From Clostridium swellfunianum (GTDB lineage: Bacteria; Bacillota; Clostridia; Clostridiales; Clostridiaceae), in NCBI RefSeq assembly GCF_023656515.1, contig NZ_JAMOFV010000006.1, positions 1,713,243 to 1,777,242 on the forward strand: a stretch of 64,000 nt of DNA, read 5' to 3'. A program made the position numbers and the translations under genes. This document shows positions 16,335-25,884 of this stretch, piece by piece. The notes beneath the pieces were generated by a model. The model was not told the DNA's origin and did not search any database. It saw only the letters and a list, made by a program, of their open reading frames with translations. How positions within the stretch are numbered: position 1 is the first letter of the stretch; every line of letters starts with the position of its first letter.

Positions 16335-17636
16335 ATGAATTCTAGAGAAAAATATTCAAAGGTAGCCATAGTACAATCGGAAAAAGCTTGGGCTAAAGAC
16401 ATAACCTATGCTGACATAAAGGAAATGGTTAGAAAGGCAGTGAATCTTGCAGGAGGCTTTAAGCATTTGATAAAGCCTGGCGATACAGTAGTAATAAAAC
16501 CTAATTTGGTAGTTAGCAAAGATAGCATAACAGGTCAGCCGCTGGACAAAGAAAAAAATGGAATAACTGCAGACTGGAGAGTCACAAAAGCTGTAGTTGA
16601 AATGGTTAGGGAGCTGAACAGCATAGGAAAACTATACATAATGGAAGGTTCAGCAGAGTATAAAACAGAAGATGTGATGAAGAACCTAAATTATACCCAT
16701 GAATACATAAGAGAAGTTGACGGTTTCATAGGAATTGAAGAAGACAGCGGAGGCTGGCAGGATTTTAATTCAACAAGCCTTTCTAAAGTAAATCTTCCAA
16801 AGGGTCTTTTGCACAGAGAATATTATCTGAACAAAAGATACAGAGAAGCAGATGTACTAATTAGCATTGCCTGCTTGAAAAGTCATGCAAGTGCAGTAGT
16901 TACCGGAGGCATTAAAAACCTTGGCATAGGAGCTACTCCAGCTAATATATATGGAGCATCTCAGACGGATAACTCAAGAATGAACATGGTACCTCATGAC
17001 AATAAGGATGGAGATCTTCACAAATGGATTCATGATTATTATGCCTGCAGACCAGCAGATTTTGTAGTACTGGATGGTCTTGAAGGCTTCCAGAACGGAC
17101 CTGCGCCAGGTTATGTAAACAGCAGCAGTCAGGATAAGATGAACATGAGGCTTGTAATGGCAGGAAAAGATGCTGTGGCGGTTGATACTACAGCAGCGCT
17201 GGTAATGAATTGGGATCCAAGTTCTGTAGCTTATTTAAGATACTTAAGCGACAGCGGATTTGGAAATATGGATGTTTCTAAAATCAGAGTAGCTGGAAAC
17301 AGTGTAGATGAGGTAAGAAAAGATTTTGGCACTCTTAAGATACCACCAAGCGGTTCGAAAAAAATAGGTACTAAAGTAGCGCCTAGATTTAGAGTGTTAA
17401 GCTTTGAATTAGATGATGACGAGCTTAGGGTTAAGCTGGCAGCTGAAAGTAGTGTGAAAAAGGTTGAATATTATATAGACAACAGCATATTAAGCGAGGA
17501 TTTAACCAGCTTGAATACTAAGGGCAAGGCTTCAATGCCAAAGCTTTCAAAAGGAGAGCATACATTAAAAATTTGTGTTTATGACGAGTTTTTCAATCAT
17601 TCTGAGCAAACAATACCTTTTCATATAAATAGTTAG
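16335..17636 (+). CDS. DUF362 domain protein with C-terminal beta-rich domain
   Basis: The 433-residue protein carries the DUF362 domain (PF04015) in residues 10-330: VVIKPNLV near residue 52, VVEMVRELN, and SIACLKSHASAVVTGGIKNLGIG near 180, then FVVLDGLEGFQNGP. DUF362 proteins often bind iron-sulfur clusters through extra ferredoxin domains, but none is present here. The last 75 residues resemble a beta-sandwich (Ig-like) domain. ATG 16335 is chosen because ttgggg precedes it by a proper distance. The gene is followed by its own terminator. Biochemical role unknown. Confidence 0.8.
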   Translation: MNSREKYSKVAIVQSEKAWAKDITYADIKEMVRKAVNLAGGFKHLIKPGDTVVIKPNLVVSKDSITGQPLDKEKNGITADWRVTKAVVEMVRELNSIGKLYIMEGSAEYKTEDVMKNLNYTHEYIREVDGFIGIEEDSGGWQDFNSTSLSKVNLPKGLLHREYYLNKRYREADVLISIACLKSHASAVVTGGIKNLGIGATPANIYGASQTDNSRMNMVPHDNKDGDLHKWIHDYYACRPADFVVLDGLEGFQNGPAPGYVNSSSQDKMNMRLVMAGKDAVAVDTTAALVMNWDPSSVAYLRYLSDSGFGNMDVSKIRVAGNSVDEVRKDFGTLKIPPSGSKKIGTKVAPRFRVLSFELDDDELRVKLAAESSVKKVEYYIDNSILSEDLTSLNTKGKASMPKLSKGEHTLKICVYDEFFNHSEQTIPFHINS

Positions 17637-17643
17637 CGATAAA

Positions 17644-17675
17644 AGTCAGTCAGATGAAAGTCTAACTGGCTTTTT
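17644..17675 (+). terminator. Intrinsic terminator
   Basis: AGTCAGTCAGA and TCTAACTGGCT pair (one bulge, one wobble) around tgaaag, followed by five T. Confidence 0.75.
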
Positions 17676-17746
17676 GTGTTAAATTATGATAAATTCAATT
17701 ATAAAGTTAAACCAATGAAAGTATAATTATATATGGAGTTGTTAAC

Positions 17747-18046
17747 ATGGGAGAAAAGACAGTAGTTAAGGAAAAAGTAGATGCAAAGGTTCAAAAACCT
17801 AAATTATATAAGGTTATTATGCACAACGACGATTACACTACCATGGAATTTGTAGTGGAAATTCTAATAGGAGTATTCAACAAAAGTGCTGCAGAGGCTA
17901 CAAAGATTATGCTGGATGTGCATAAAAAAGGAGCTGGAATTGCAGGTATATACTCATATGATATAGCAAGGACAAAAATTAATCAGGCTCATATTGAAGC
18001 TAGAGAACAGGGATTTCCATTAAAATTAAGCTTGAAAGAGGCATAA
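17747..18046 (+). CDS. clpS: ClpS protease adaptor
   Basis: This 99-residue protein matches ClpS throughout: the YKVIMHNDDYTTMEFVVEIL motif region (residues 22-42, with the N-degron pocket residues NDD and Met) and the HKKGAGIAGIYSYDIA stretch near 62-77. ClpS delivers proteins with destabilising N-terminal residues to ClpAP. The clpA gene lies 47 bases downstream on the same strand, as in proteobacteria, which supports a common transcript and a working N-end rule branch in this organism. Confidence 0.93.
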   Translation: MGEKTVVKEKVDAKVQKPKLYKVIMHNDDYTTMEFVVEILIGVFNKSAAEATKIMLDVHKKGAGIAGIYSYDIARTKINQAHIEAREQGFPLKLSLKEA

Positions 18047-18093
18047 AGATTGATAATCTTTGTGTACGCTAGAGAAATGCAGGAGAGATAGTT

Positions 18094-20343
18094 ATGGAGA
18101 TTGACAGACTTTTAAACGAAATTTTTATTGCCGCCTATAGTGAGGCTAAATCGGAAAAACATGAGTACATAACACCGGAACACATTCTGTATGCAGCATT
18201 GTTTTTTGATGACAGCAAAAATATAATTGAAAACTGTGGTGCAGATGTTGATAAACTGAAGGAAGACATAAAAAGCTACATAGATGCATTTGTTGAAAGG
18301 GTCGAGAATAAGGAGCCTGTTCAAACACTGGCAGTGCAGGATATAATATCTTCTGCAGCCAATCATGTGCTTTCCTGTGGAAAGAATATAATAACCTTTG
18401 GAGATATGCTTGTTGCAATTTTTGACGAGGAAGAAAGCTTTGGAAGCTATTTTTTAAAGGAGCAGGGTGTTACAAGGCTGGACATTTTAAACTATATAAC
18501 TCACGGTTATTCTAAGGAAAAAAATTATCCTCAAATAAAAGCAACTTCAAAGGACAACAGTAGTGAGGATGAGCAGGACGAGGACATAAAAGACAACAGC
18601 ATGCTTTCAAATTTTGCAGTTGAGCTTACAGAAAAAGCGAGAAAAAGTGAACTAGACCCTTTAATAGGAAGGGAAGACATTTTAGAAAGAACTCTTCAGG
18701 TTTTATGCAGAAGACTTAAAAACAATCCTATACATGTGGGAGATCCTGGAGTTGGCAAAACTGCTATAACTGAGGGTATAGCGCAGCTTATAGTTTCCGG
18801 GAAAGTGCCAAATTTGCTAAAGGATTATAAAATATATTCCTTGGATATGGGAGGGCTTCTAGCAGGAACAAAATACAGGGGAGATTTTGAGGAAAGAGTT
18901 AAAAAACTTCTAAATGAAATAGTAAAGCAGAAAAAGTCTATAGTTTTTATTGATGAAATACATACAGTAATTGGCGCTGGTTCCATATCTGGCGGTGCTA
19001 TGGACGCTTCAAATATAATGAAACCTTTTCTTGATAGAGGTACTGTAAGAGTTATAGGCTCTACTACCTATGAGGAGTATAAGAAGGTATTTGAAAAGGA
19101 TAGAGCTTTATCTAGAAGGTTTCAAAAGATTGAAATACCTGAAACTTCAACTGAGGATACATACAAAATACTTCTTGGCTTAAAAGAAAAATATGAAACT
19201 TATCATAATGTTTCTTATACAGATGATGCGCTTAAAGCAGCTGTAGATTTATCCTCAAAATATATTCAAGACAGGCATCTACCTGACAAGGCAATTGATG
19301 TTATTGATGAAGCAGGAGCCTACGCAAGACTTCACTGTAAAGATGAAAGTGATAAACTTGAAATCTCAGAAAAAGATATTGAAAAAATAGTAGCTTCTAT
19401 TGGAAAGGTTCCAGAGGAAAGCGTATCAGTTAATGAGGTAGAAAAGCTTAGAACTCTCGAAAGCCAGCTTAAGAGCAGCATATATGGTCAGGATAAGGCA
19501 GTGGATACTGTTGTAAAGGCTATTAAGCGCTCTAGGGCAGGCTTTAATGAAGGTGAAAAGCCTATAGCCAATCTTCTGTTTGTTGGTCCAACAGGAGTGG
19601 GGAAAACTGAGCTTTCAAGACAGCTCTCAATAAGCCTTGGAATTCCTCTTATACGCTTCGATATGAGCGAATATCAGGAAAAGCACACAGTAGCTAGACT
19701 TATTGGTGCTCCTCCTGGGTATGTAGGCTATGAAGAAGGAGGACTGTTAACAGATGCAATAAGAAAAACTCCCCACTGCGTACTCCTATTAGACGAAATA
19801 GAAAAGGTTCATCCTGATGTATTAAATGTTCTGCTTCAGCTTATGGACTATGCAACCTTAACCGATAACACTGGAAAGAAAGCAGATTTTAAAAACGTAA
19901 TACTTATCATGACCTCTAATGCTGGGGCAAAGGAAATTGGAAAGTCAATGATAGGTTTTGGAAATAGAAATGTTAGAGAAGATGCTATAAATAGAGAAGT
20001 TGAAAGGATTTTTTCACCAGAGTTTAGAAACAGGTTGGATGATATAGTCGTATTCAATCAAATGGATGAACATATGGCTGTGCTTATTGCTAAAAAAGCT
20101 TTAGTTCAGTTTGATGAAAAACTTAAATCCAAGGGTATAAGCCTTCAGGTAAGTGAGGAATGCTATAAATGGATAGCTAAGAGAGGCCTTGACTCACATT
20201 ATGGAGCAAGGGAGATAAACAGAATAGTTCAACAGGAAATAAAGCCTTACTTTGTTGATGAAGTTTTGTTTGGAGACCTTTCAACCGGGGGGACTGCCTT
20301 TATCCACATGGCTGATGATAAAATATTTATAAAAAAGCTTTAA
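18094..20343 (+). CDS. clpA: ATP-dependent Clp protease ATP-binding subunit ClpA
   Basis: The 749-residue Hsp100 unfoldase has an N-terminal Clp_N double repeat (residues 1-145), a first AAA+ domain with Walker A GDPGVGKT near residue 228 and Walker B FIDEIH, and a second one with GPTGVGKT near residue 498 and LLDEIEK, ending in the ClpB-D2 small domain. A coiled-coil middle domain as in ClpB/ClpC is lacking, which favours ClpA. A final IGF/IGL-type ClpP loop is represented by MIGFGNR (about 630). Its neighbour clpS gives the adaptor. Confidence 0.92.
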   Translation: MEIDRLLNEIFIAAYSEAKSEKHEYITPEHILYAALFFDDSKNIIENCGADVDKLKEDIKSYIDAFVERVENKEPVQTLAVQDIISSAANHVLSCGKNIITFGDMLVAIFDEEESFGSYFLKEQGVTRLDILNYITHGYSKEKNYPQIKATSKDNSSEDEQDEDIKDNSMLSNFAVELTEKARKSELDPLIGREDILERTLQVLCRRLKNNPIHVGDPGVGKTAITEGIAQLIVSGKVPNLLKDYKIYSLDMGGLLAGTKYRGDFEERVKKLLNEIVKQKKSIVFIDEIHTVIGAGSISGGAMDASNIMKPFLDRGTVRVIGSTTYEEYKKVFEKDRALSRRFQKIEIPETSTEDTYKILLGLKEKYETYHNVSYTDDALKAAVDLSSKYIQDRHLPDKAIDVIDEAGAYARLHCKDESDKLEISEKDIEKIVASIGKVPEESVSVNEVEKLRTLESQLKSSIYGQDKAVDTVVKAIKRSRAGFNEGEKPIANLLFVGPTGVGKTELSRQLSISLGIPLIRFDMSEYQEKHTVARLIGAPPGYVGYEEGGLLTDAIRKTPHCVLLLDEIEKVHPDVLNVLLQLMDYATLTDNTGKKADFKNVILIMTSNAGAKEIGKSMIGFGNRNVREDAINREVERIFSPEFRNRLDDIVVFNQMDEHMAVLIAKKALVQFDEKLKSKGISLQVSEECYKWIAKRGLDSHYGAREINRIVQQEIKPYFVDEVLFGDLSTGGTAFIHMADDKIFIKKL

Positions 20344-20369
20344 ACTAAAAAAGGGAAGCGGTGTTATAA

Positions 20370-20999
20370 ATGTGCGGACGTTTTTTCATTGAAAATGACA
20401 TAGAGGATATTATTGCAAGCTACGGTGTCAGGCAAGTTAAAAATATGGTGCTTTCTAAGGGAGAAATATTCCCTGGCACCAATATTCCAGTAGTACTTCA
20501 CAACAAAGTTAGAACCTTGGATTTCTTAAGGTGGGGCTTTCAATTAAGAGGAATGAATAAAGAAGTAATCAATGCGAGAATAGAAACTGCCTCTGAAAAG
20601 CCAACCTTTAGAAGAGCCTTTTTAAATAACAGGTGTATAATACCAGCTAATGCCTTTTTTGAATGGGAAACTACAGGAAAAAGCAAGGTTAAGTATAAAA
20701 TAGAGGTAAAAGGTGAAAAACTATTTTCCATGGCTGGGATATATGATTTGTTTACAGACAAGTATAATAAGGAATATATTGGAGTTGTGATTTTAACTCG
20801 TTCAGCTAATGAAGACATGTCAAAACTCCATCATAGAATGCCAGTAATTATTGGTAAGGAAAAAGAAGACAAATGGCTTTCTGGCTCTGCAAAGGAAATT
20901 CTGGAAGTGCAGGAAGCCTTGGAAACAGAAGATTTAGTCCGATTTAACATAAATCCTGCGGAGGGAATTCAGCAGTTGTCAATATTAGACTTAATGTAA
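20370..20999 (+). CDS. SOS response-associated peptidase (SRAP, YedK/HMCES)
   Basis: The 209-residue protein starts MCGRF, giving the catalytic Cys2 after Met removal. Other SRAP signatures are NARIETASEKPTF near residue 68, RCIIPANAFFEW near 89 (Glu of the active site) and HHRMPVII near 152 (the active-site His). SRAP proteins form a thiazolidine crosslink with abasic sites in single-stranded DNA and shield them. It begins 27 bases after clpA with aagggaag before the ATG, so it may be co-transcribed. No LexA-type operator is visible in the short gap. Confidence 0.92.
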   Translation: MCGRFFIENDIEDIIASYGVRQVKNMVLSKGEIFPGTNIPVVLHNKVRTLDFLRWGFQLRGMNKEVINARIETASEKPTFRRAFLNNRCIIPANAFFEWETTGKSKVKYKIEVKGEKLFSMAGIYDLFTDKYNKEYIGVVILTRSANEDMSKLHHRMPVIIGKEKEDKWLSGSAKEILEVQEALETEDLVRFNINPAEGIQQLSILDLM

Positions 21000-21030
21000 A
21001 GCCTGGAGGAATTTGATCCAGGCTTTACCC
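20998..21030 (+). terminator. Intrinsic terminator-like hairpin
   Basis: AAAGCCTGGA and TCCAGGCTTT form a perfect ten-base stem that begins in the SRAP stop codon; the T-run is weak (accctta), so termination may be partial. Confidence 0.6.
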
Positions 21031-21115
21031 TTATTGGTTGGATATGTGGGTTGTTACCAATTTCATATGCACATATAATTTAAGTACAAGCCTTAACAAA
21101 GAAAGGAATGTGCAT

Positions 21116-21859
21116 ATGAATAAGAAGGCAAGAATATCATTAGCAGTCACGTTGATAGCTGGGTTAAGTGCTATTGGAGCCAATACATACCTTATTAACA
21201 GTAAAGGTGATGTAAAAACACCTGACATAGTAACATATTCTATAAATAGTGAAATTCTTCAAGATGAAAACAGGCAGCTTATGGAAAGTGTAATTTTAGC
21301 TGATGTAAAACCGGAAATTCAAGAACCTAAAGTTGTTGCTGCTGCGTCTAATCCAACAGAAATTAAGGACAAGCAGGCTGTTTCTAGAGGTGGAAGCGGA
21401 CTTGATACTGTAAAGCCTAAGGTCCAAACTAAACTAGCGGCAAAGCCTAAGACTCATTCGAAGCCAGCTGCAGCTTCAGTAAATGTACAAGCTAATAAAG
21501 AAAGAGACTTATTTTATAGACTAGTTAGCGCTGAGGCTGGCGGAGAATCCTTAGAAGGTCAACTTGCAGTTGCTACGACCATTATAAATAGAGTTAAAAG
21601 TTCTAATTTTCCAAATACAATTACCGGAGTAATTACGGACAAAAACTGGGGGTATCAGTACACTCCAGTGCTGGATGGAAGAATAAATATTCCTCCAACT
21701 GAAAGTGCAAAGAAAGCTGTAGATATGGTTCTTAACGGACACAGAAGCTTCGGTGCAGATGTTATGTGGTTTGTTAATCCTAATAAGGCTACAAGCCAGT
21801 GGATAATGCAAAATAGACATTTTTACAAAACAATAGGTGGTCATGATTTTTATAATTAA
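21116..21859 (+). CDS. SleB-type cell wall hydrolase
   Basis: The 247-residue protein has an N-terminal hydrophobic signal/anchor (residues 3-25), a Lys/Ala/Pro-rich linker with AKPK repeats, and a C-terminal Hydrolase_2 (SleB, PF07486) domain from about residue 130: LVSAEAGGESLEGQLAVA contains the catalytic Glu, followed by INRVKSSNFPNTITGVI and FVNP..A. SleB-type enzymes are lytic transglycosylases that cut cortex or vegetative peptidoglycan. ATG 21116 has aaagga eight bases upstream. It has its own terminator. The role could be in spore cortex lysis or in wall turnover. Confidence 0.88.
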   Translation: MNKKARISLAVTLIAGLSAIGANTYLINSKGDVKTPDIVTYSINSEILQDENRQLMESVILADVKPEIQEPKVVAAASNPTEIKDKQAVSRGGSGLDTVKPKVQTKLAAKPKTHSKPAAASVNVQANKERDLFYRLVSAEAGGESLEGQLAVATTIINRVKSSNFPNTITGVITDKNWGYQYTPVLDGRINIPPTESAKKAVDMVLNGHRSFGADVMWFVNPNKATSQWIMQNRHFYKTIGGHDFYN

Positions 21860-21866
21860 TTATTAT

Positions 21867-21897
21867 ACTCCTGTCCTTTAGAGGGCAGGAGTTTTTT
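21867..21897 (+). terminator. Intrinsic terminator
   Basis: ACTCCTGTCC and GGGCAGGAGT form a stem with a short ttta-containing loop followed by six T. Confidence 0.88.
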
Positions 21898-22089
21898 ATT
21901 TACTAGAATATCTTCTAAAGTTTACAAATCTGTAATAAAATATAAAAAACTTTAACTTTTAATACAAATATTAACATATAATTGTCATAAAATTGCCATA
22001 TTATTGTGGTAAAATAATTCCTGGAGAATTAAATGATTCTCAAATATGTGCAAGTAGAAAACAAAGATCAATAAAAGGAGGCACTACCG

Positions 22090-23022
22090 ATGATAGAAAT
22101 TGAGAATTTAGTTAGACGATATGGCCAGCACGTGGTCCTAAGTGGATTGAATTTAACCATCCATAAAGGAGAGATTCTGGGACTTTTAGGGCCAAATGGA
22201 GCTGGAAAATCCACCACAATGAATATAATAACAGGGTATATTGGTGCTTCGGAAGGAACTGTGCAAGTTGATGGTATTGATATACTTAAAGAGCCAAAAA
22301 AAGCAAAGAAAAAGATGGGGTACTTACCCGAAATACCACCTCTTTATATGGATATGACTGTAGATGAATATTTAAAATTTGTTTGTAAAATTAAAAATAT
22401 AGAGAGTAAAAAGATTAAAGAAGTTCTTGATGGAGTCTGTGATACGGTAAAAGTGACTGATTACAGAAACAGACTTATAAGAAATCTTTCAAAGGGTTAT
22501 AAGCAAAGAGTTGGGCTAGCCCAAGCTATAATAGGAAACCCAGAAGTTTTAATTTTGGACGAGCCTACAGTAGGGCTTGATCCAAAGGAAATTATTGAAA
22601 TTAGAAATCTGATTAAGGAAATAGGGAAAAATCATACGGTTATTTTAAGCTCGCATATACTCTCAGAAGTTAGTGCAGTTTGCGATAGAGTTGTAATTAT
22701 AAATAAAGGGGAAATAGTAGCCAGTGGGACTCCAGAAGAGCTTGCTAAAAAAGTAAGCTATAGCAGCAAGATACTGCTTAGAGTAAAGGGAGATGGGAAG
22801 GAAATAGCTAAAAAGCTTAAGGATATTAAGAGTGTTCAAAGAGTAGAGCTTCAAGGAACTATTGAGGCAGATACTTTAGATTTGCTGGTTGAAGCAAAAC
22901 AGGATATGGATATTAGAGAACAGATTTTCTGGAAACTTTCAAAAGCAGAAGTTCCTGTACTAATGATGAAGCCTGTAGATCTATCGTTAGAGGAAGTATT
23001 CTTACAGGTTACAACACAATAG
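22090..23022 (+). CDS. ABC transporter ATP-binding protein (GldA-like)
   Basis: This 310-residue ATPase has Walker A GPNGAGKST at residues 34-42, the signature NLSKGYKQRVGLAQA near 136, Walker B VLILDEPT and the switch His in SSHILSEV. The C-terminal 80 residues are an extra domain of the type found in ABC-2 exporters. The next two genes encode a permease and an extracellular auxiliary protein, with gaps of 15 and 16 bases. This trio has the order and sizes of the GldA-GldF-GldG-like ABC systems. Substrate unknown. Confidence 0.9.
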   Translation: MIEIENLVRRYGQHVVLSGLNLTIHKGEILGLLGPNGAGKSTTMNIITGYIGASEGTVQVDGIDILKEPKKAKKKMGYLPEIPPLYMDMTVDEYLKFVCKIKNIESKKIKEVLDGVCDTVKVTDYRNRLIRNLSKGYKQRVGLAQAIIGNPEVLILDEPTVGLDPKEIIEIRNLIKEIGKNHTVILSSHILSEVSAVCDRVVIINKGEIVASGTPEELAKKVSYSSKILLRVKGDGKEIAKKLKDIKSVQRVELQGTIEADTLDLLVEAKQDMDIREQIFWKLSKAEVPVLMMKPVDLSLEEVFLQVTTQ

Positions 23023-23037
23023 AAAGAGGGGTTAAAA

Positions 23038-23901
23038 ATGCTTGCAATATTAGGTAAAGAATTTAAAGCTTATTTTTATTCAGCAACAGGGTACGTGTTT
23101 ATGGGAGTTTTTTTGCTTATAGGAGGTATATTTTTTGCTAATTATAATTTAATTCCAGCAAGTCCACTATACAGCAATGTGCTTTCCAGCATGACCTTTG
23201 TGTTTTTACTGTTGGTTCCAATAATCACCATGAAGCTTTTGGCTGAAGAGAAGCATCAAAAGACAGATCAGCTGCTTTTAACTTCTCCTTTAAGCATTGG
23301 AGAAATAGTTGTTGGCAAGTATTTGGCTTCCGTTGCTCTATTTTTTGTGACCCTGGCTGTAACAATTTTATTTCCACTCATATTAAGCATGTATGGAAAA
23401 GTTCCAGTTGGTGAAATAGCGGCAACATACATAGGTTTTGCACTTATGGGAGCAGCCTTTATCTCTGTTGGTGCCTTTGTATCTTCACTAACTGAAAATC
23501 AAGTGGTTTCAGCAGTTGCTTCCTTTGGATTGCTTTTATTTATATGGATATTGGATTGGATACAGCAAAGCTTTCCAGCTGATAGCAAATCGGGAATTGT
23601 ATTTGCTGGAATTATAGTTCTTGCTATAGCTTTTATAACCTATCATTCTACAAAAAACATTATTCTTCCACTTATTGAGCTTCTTGCAGGAGCGGCAGTA
23701 ATTGCAATAATCTATTTAAAAAATGCTGCATTGTTTGAAGGTTTTATACCAAATTTCTTTGGATGGATTTCACTTACAAAGAGATTTCAAAACTTCAGTA
23801 TGGGTATTTTGGATTTAGGTTCTATTGTCTTTTATATAACCTTTTCAATTGCCTTTGTATATCTAGCAATAAATGCAATTCAAAAGAGAAGATGGAGCTA
23901 A
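23038..23901 (+). CDS. ABC-2 type permease (GldF-like)
   Basis: The 287-residue membrane protein starts with MLAILGKEFKAYFYSATGYVFMGVFL and has six to seven predicted membrane segments. The KEFKAYF.S..GY motif and the MKLLAEEKHQKTDQLLLTSPLS segment near residue 75 are typical of GldF/ABC-2 permeases. It forms the membrane channel of the system with the ATPase upstream. Spacing to both neighbours is 15-16 bases, each with its own ribosome binding site, so the three genes are one operon. Confidence 0.88.
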   Translation: MLAILGKEFKAYFYSATGYVFMGVFLLIGGIFFANYNLIPASPLYSNVLSSMTFVFLLLVPIITMKLLAEEKHQKTDQLLLTSPLSIGEIVVGKYLASVALFFVTLAVTILFPLILSMYGKVPVGEIAATYIGFALMGAAFISVGAFVSSLTENQVVSAVASFGLLLFIWILDWIQQSFPADSKSGIVFAGIIVLAIAFITYHSTKNIILPLIELLAGAAVIAIIYLKNAALFEGFIPNFFGWISLTKRFQNFSMGILDLGSIVFYITFSIAFVYLAINAIQKRRWS

Positions 23902-23917
23902 TTGGAGGTGAAACATT

Positions 23918-25348
23918 GTGAAGAAATTAAATATAAAAAAGTCCTTTAAGACCAGTAATTTTAAGTATGGAGGCTATTCAACGCTTCTAACCATTCTAGT
24001 ACTCGCAGTTCTAGTTGCTGTAAACCTTGTAGCGGGAAAGCTTAATATTAAAAAGGACTTGACTCAGGATAAGCTTTATACCTTATCTGAAGAGACTAGT
24101 AAAATTTTAAATAACTTACAGAAGGATACAAAAATAATGCTGTTTTTTGAAACAGGGAAAAAAGATCCTAACATATCTGCAGTAATGGATAAATATAAAG
24201 CGGCATCAAAAAAACTTATATTTGAAGAACACGATCCTTTTAAGCAGCCACAGCTTGCTCAAAAGTACAGCAAGGATGGCAAAAATGTGGGTATAGGTAC
24301 TATAGTTGTAGAGCAGGGAAATAGATTTAAAACTATTTCCTATGATGATTTCTTTGGCTACACCGTTGGAAGCTATGGCGAGGAAAATGTGGATTCCTTC
24401 GCAGCAGAGCAGCAGCTTACTAATGCTATAGTATATGTTAATTCGGATAAAGAACAGATCCTTTATACTTTGTCAGGGCATGATGAAAGTGCTTTAAGTG
24501 GGGATGTAATAAGTCAACTTCAGGTTGAAAACTACTCTGTTCAGGATATAAACCTCCTTCAGGGAAATGCCGTTTTAAACAAGGGGGATATGCTTATAGT
24601 GAATTCACCAAAAAGAGATATATCTAAAGATGAAGCAGAAAAGATAAAGAGCTTCCTAAAAAACGGAGGAAGAGCAGCTTTTTTTGTTGACATAAACAAG
24701 GAAGTGCTTCCAAATCTTCAGGAGCTTCTAAGCTTCTATGCTATTAAGCTTCAAAATGCAGTTGCAGTTGAGGGAGAGGCTAACAGGGTTGCACGAAGCC
24801 AATTAGAGCTCTTGCCAGAACTTCAATCTCACGAAATTATTAATGATATAAAGTCTAAAAATATGCTTATATTTACTCCTGTTGCTCAAGGTGTTGAAGA
24901 ACTAAAGGATAAGAGAGAAACAGTAAAAATTGAATCCCTTCTTAAAACTTCTGATAACTCCTGGGCAAAGACAAATTTAAATACTACAACCTTGACAAAA
25001 GAAGGCAAAGACTTAACAGGACCCTTCAATATAGCCGTAGCAATTACTGATGAAGATAACACTACAAAAGCTATAGCAAAGCTAATAGTTGTTGGCAGTT
25101 CAACCTTTATGAATTCCAATATAAATCAAGCTACAAATGGTGCAAACCTAGATTTTATTATGAATTCCTTCAACTGGCTTCAGGATAAGAAGGATGGAAC
25201 AACCCTAAGACCTAAAACTTTAACTTCAGAGAGCTTGACTATGACAAATCTTCAAAAGCTGTCTTTTTCTGCCATGGTAGTTATTATATTACCAGCTGCC
25301 ATACTTGCTGCAGGAGTTATTGTGTGGCTAAGAAGGAGACATAGATGA
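23918..25348 (+). CDS. GldG-like ABC auxiliary protein
   Basis: The 476-residue protein has a transmembrane helix near residues 20-42, a long extracytoplasmic part (ABC_transp_aux, PF09822) that begins KKDLTQDKLYTLSEETSKIL, and a C-terminal membrane helix followed by RRRHR. The LT.dk.ytLSeeT..iL motif is the family hallmark. In Bacteroidetes GldG works with GldA and GldF in gliding motility; in Firmicutes the role is unknown. The GTG start follows ggaggtg. It closes the operon and is followed by a bidirectional terminator. Confidence 0.87.
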   Translation: MKKLNIKKSFKTSNFKYGGYSTLLTILVLAVLVAVNLVAGKLNIKKDLTQDKLYTLSEETSKILNNLQKDTKIMLFFETGKKDPNISAVMDKYKAASKKLIFEEHDPFKQPQLAQKYSKDGKNVGIGTIVVEQGNRFKTISYDDFFGYTVGSYGEENVDSFAAEQQLTNAIVYVNSDKEQILYTLSGHDESALSGDVISQLQVENYSVQDINLLQGNAVLNKGDMLIVNSPKRDISKDEAEKIKSFLKNGGRAAFFVDINKEVLPNLQELLSFYAIKLQNAVAVEGEANRVARSQLELLPELQSHEIINDIKSKNMLIFTPVAQGVEELKDKRETVKIESLLKTSDNSWAKTNLNTTTLTKEGKDLTGPFNIAVAITDEDNTTKAIAKLIVVGSSTFMNSNINQATNGANLDFIMNSFNWLQDKKDGTTLRPKTLTSESLTMTNLQKLSFSAMVVIILPAAILAAGVIVWLRRRHR

Positions 25349-25426
25349 GTGCTCATATTATATTAAAACTTTAAATTATGAAATGGATTATATAAAAAGA
25401 AGTGATTTAAAGGCTTTAACACATAG

Positions 25427-25455
25427 AAAATCCGAGGATATCCTCGGATTTTTTT
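25427..25455. terminator. Bidirectional terminator
   Basis: AAAATCCGAGGA and TCCTCGGATTTT pair perfectly around ta and carry a T-run on the plus strand and an A-run (T on the minus strand) on the other side. It serves the GldG-like gene and the minus-strand gene at 25454. Confidence 0.88.
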
Positions 25456-25711
25456 AGCTTGTGAAGGCTTGAAGTACAACATAATCCTGCCCTTCATCTC
25501 TTGCGCATTGTTCTGCTTCTTCAATTGTGACACCATTTGTAACAATATTGTCTTCCATAGTATTTATTTCTGTAAGGCTCTTAACTATTGTTTCATCGCT
25601 TTGGCCTCTAGCCTGCATATCTTTAATTTGGTCATAAGTATTTTTGCTTATTTGCTTTACTGCACAATTGTGTGCATCAAACATTAGTATTGCGCTGTAA
25701 TGTTCTTTCAT
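25454..25711 (-). CDS. Hypothetical 85-residue protein
   Basis: The product is small, hydrophilic and probably alpha/beta: MKEHYSAILMFDAHN at the start, then YDQIKDMQARGQSDETIVKSL in the middle and a C-terminal GQDYVVLQAF. I do not recognise the family. ATG 25711 is preferred, since gaaagga lies eight bases upstream and overlaps the earlier ATG at 25720. It is convergent with the ABC operon and shares its terminator. Confidence 0.55.
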   Translation of the reverse strand: MKEHYSAILMFDAHNCAVKQISKNTYDQIKDMQARGQSDETIVKSLTEINTMEDNIVTNGVTIEEAEQCARDEGQDYVVLQAFTS

Positions 25712-25884
25712 GATACTCATCCTTTCACTTATAGTAGTTCACATTCCTTATTGTGCCACTAATAATTATTTTTATGATAGGCATGCATAATTTTTACAAA
25801 TATTATGTAACATATATAGCAAAATTATCTTTATAGAAATTGCAGTTCATATATAAACGCATGAGTTTGAAAGGAGAACTATAA

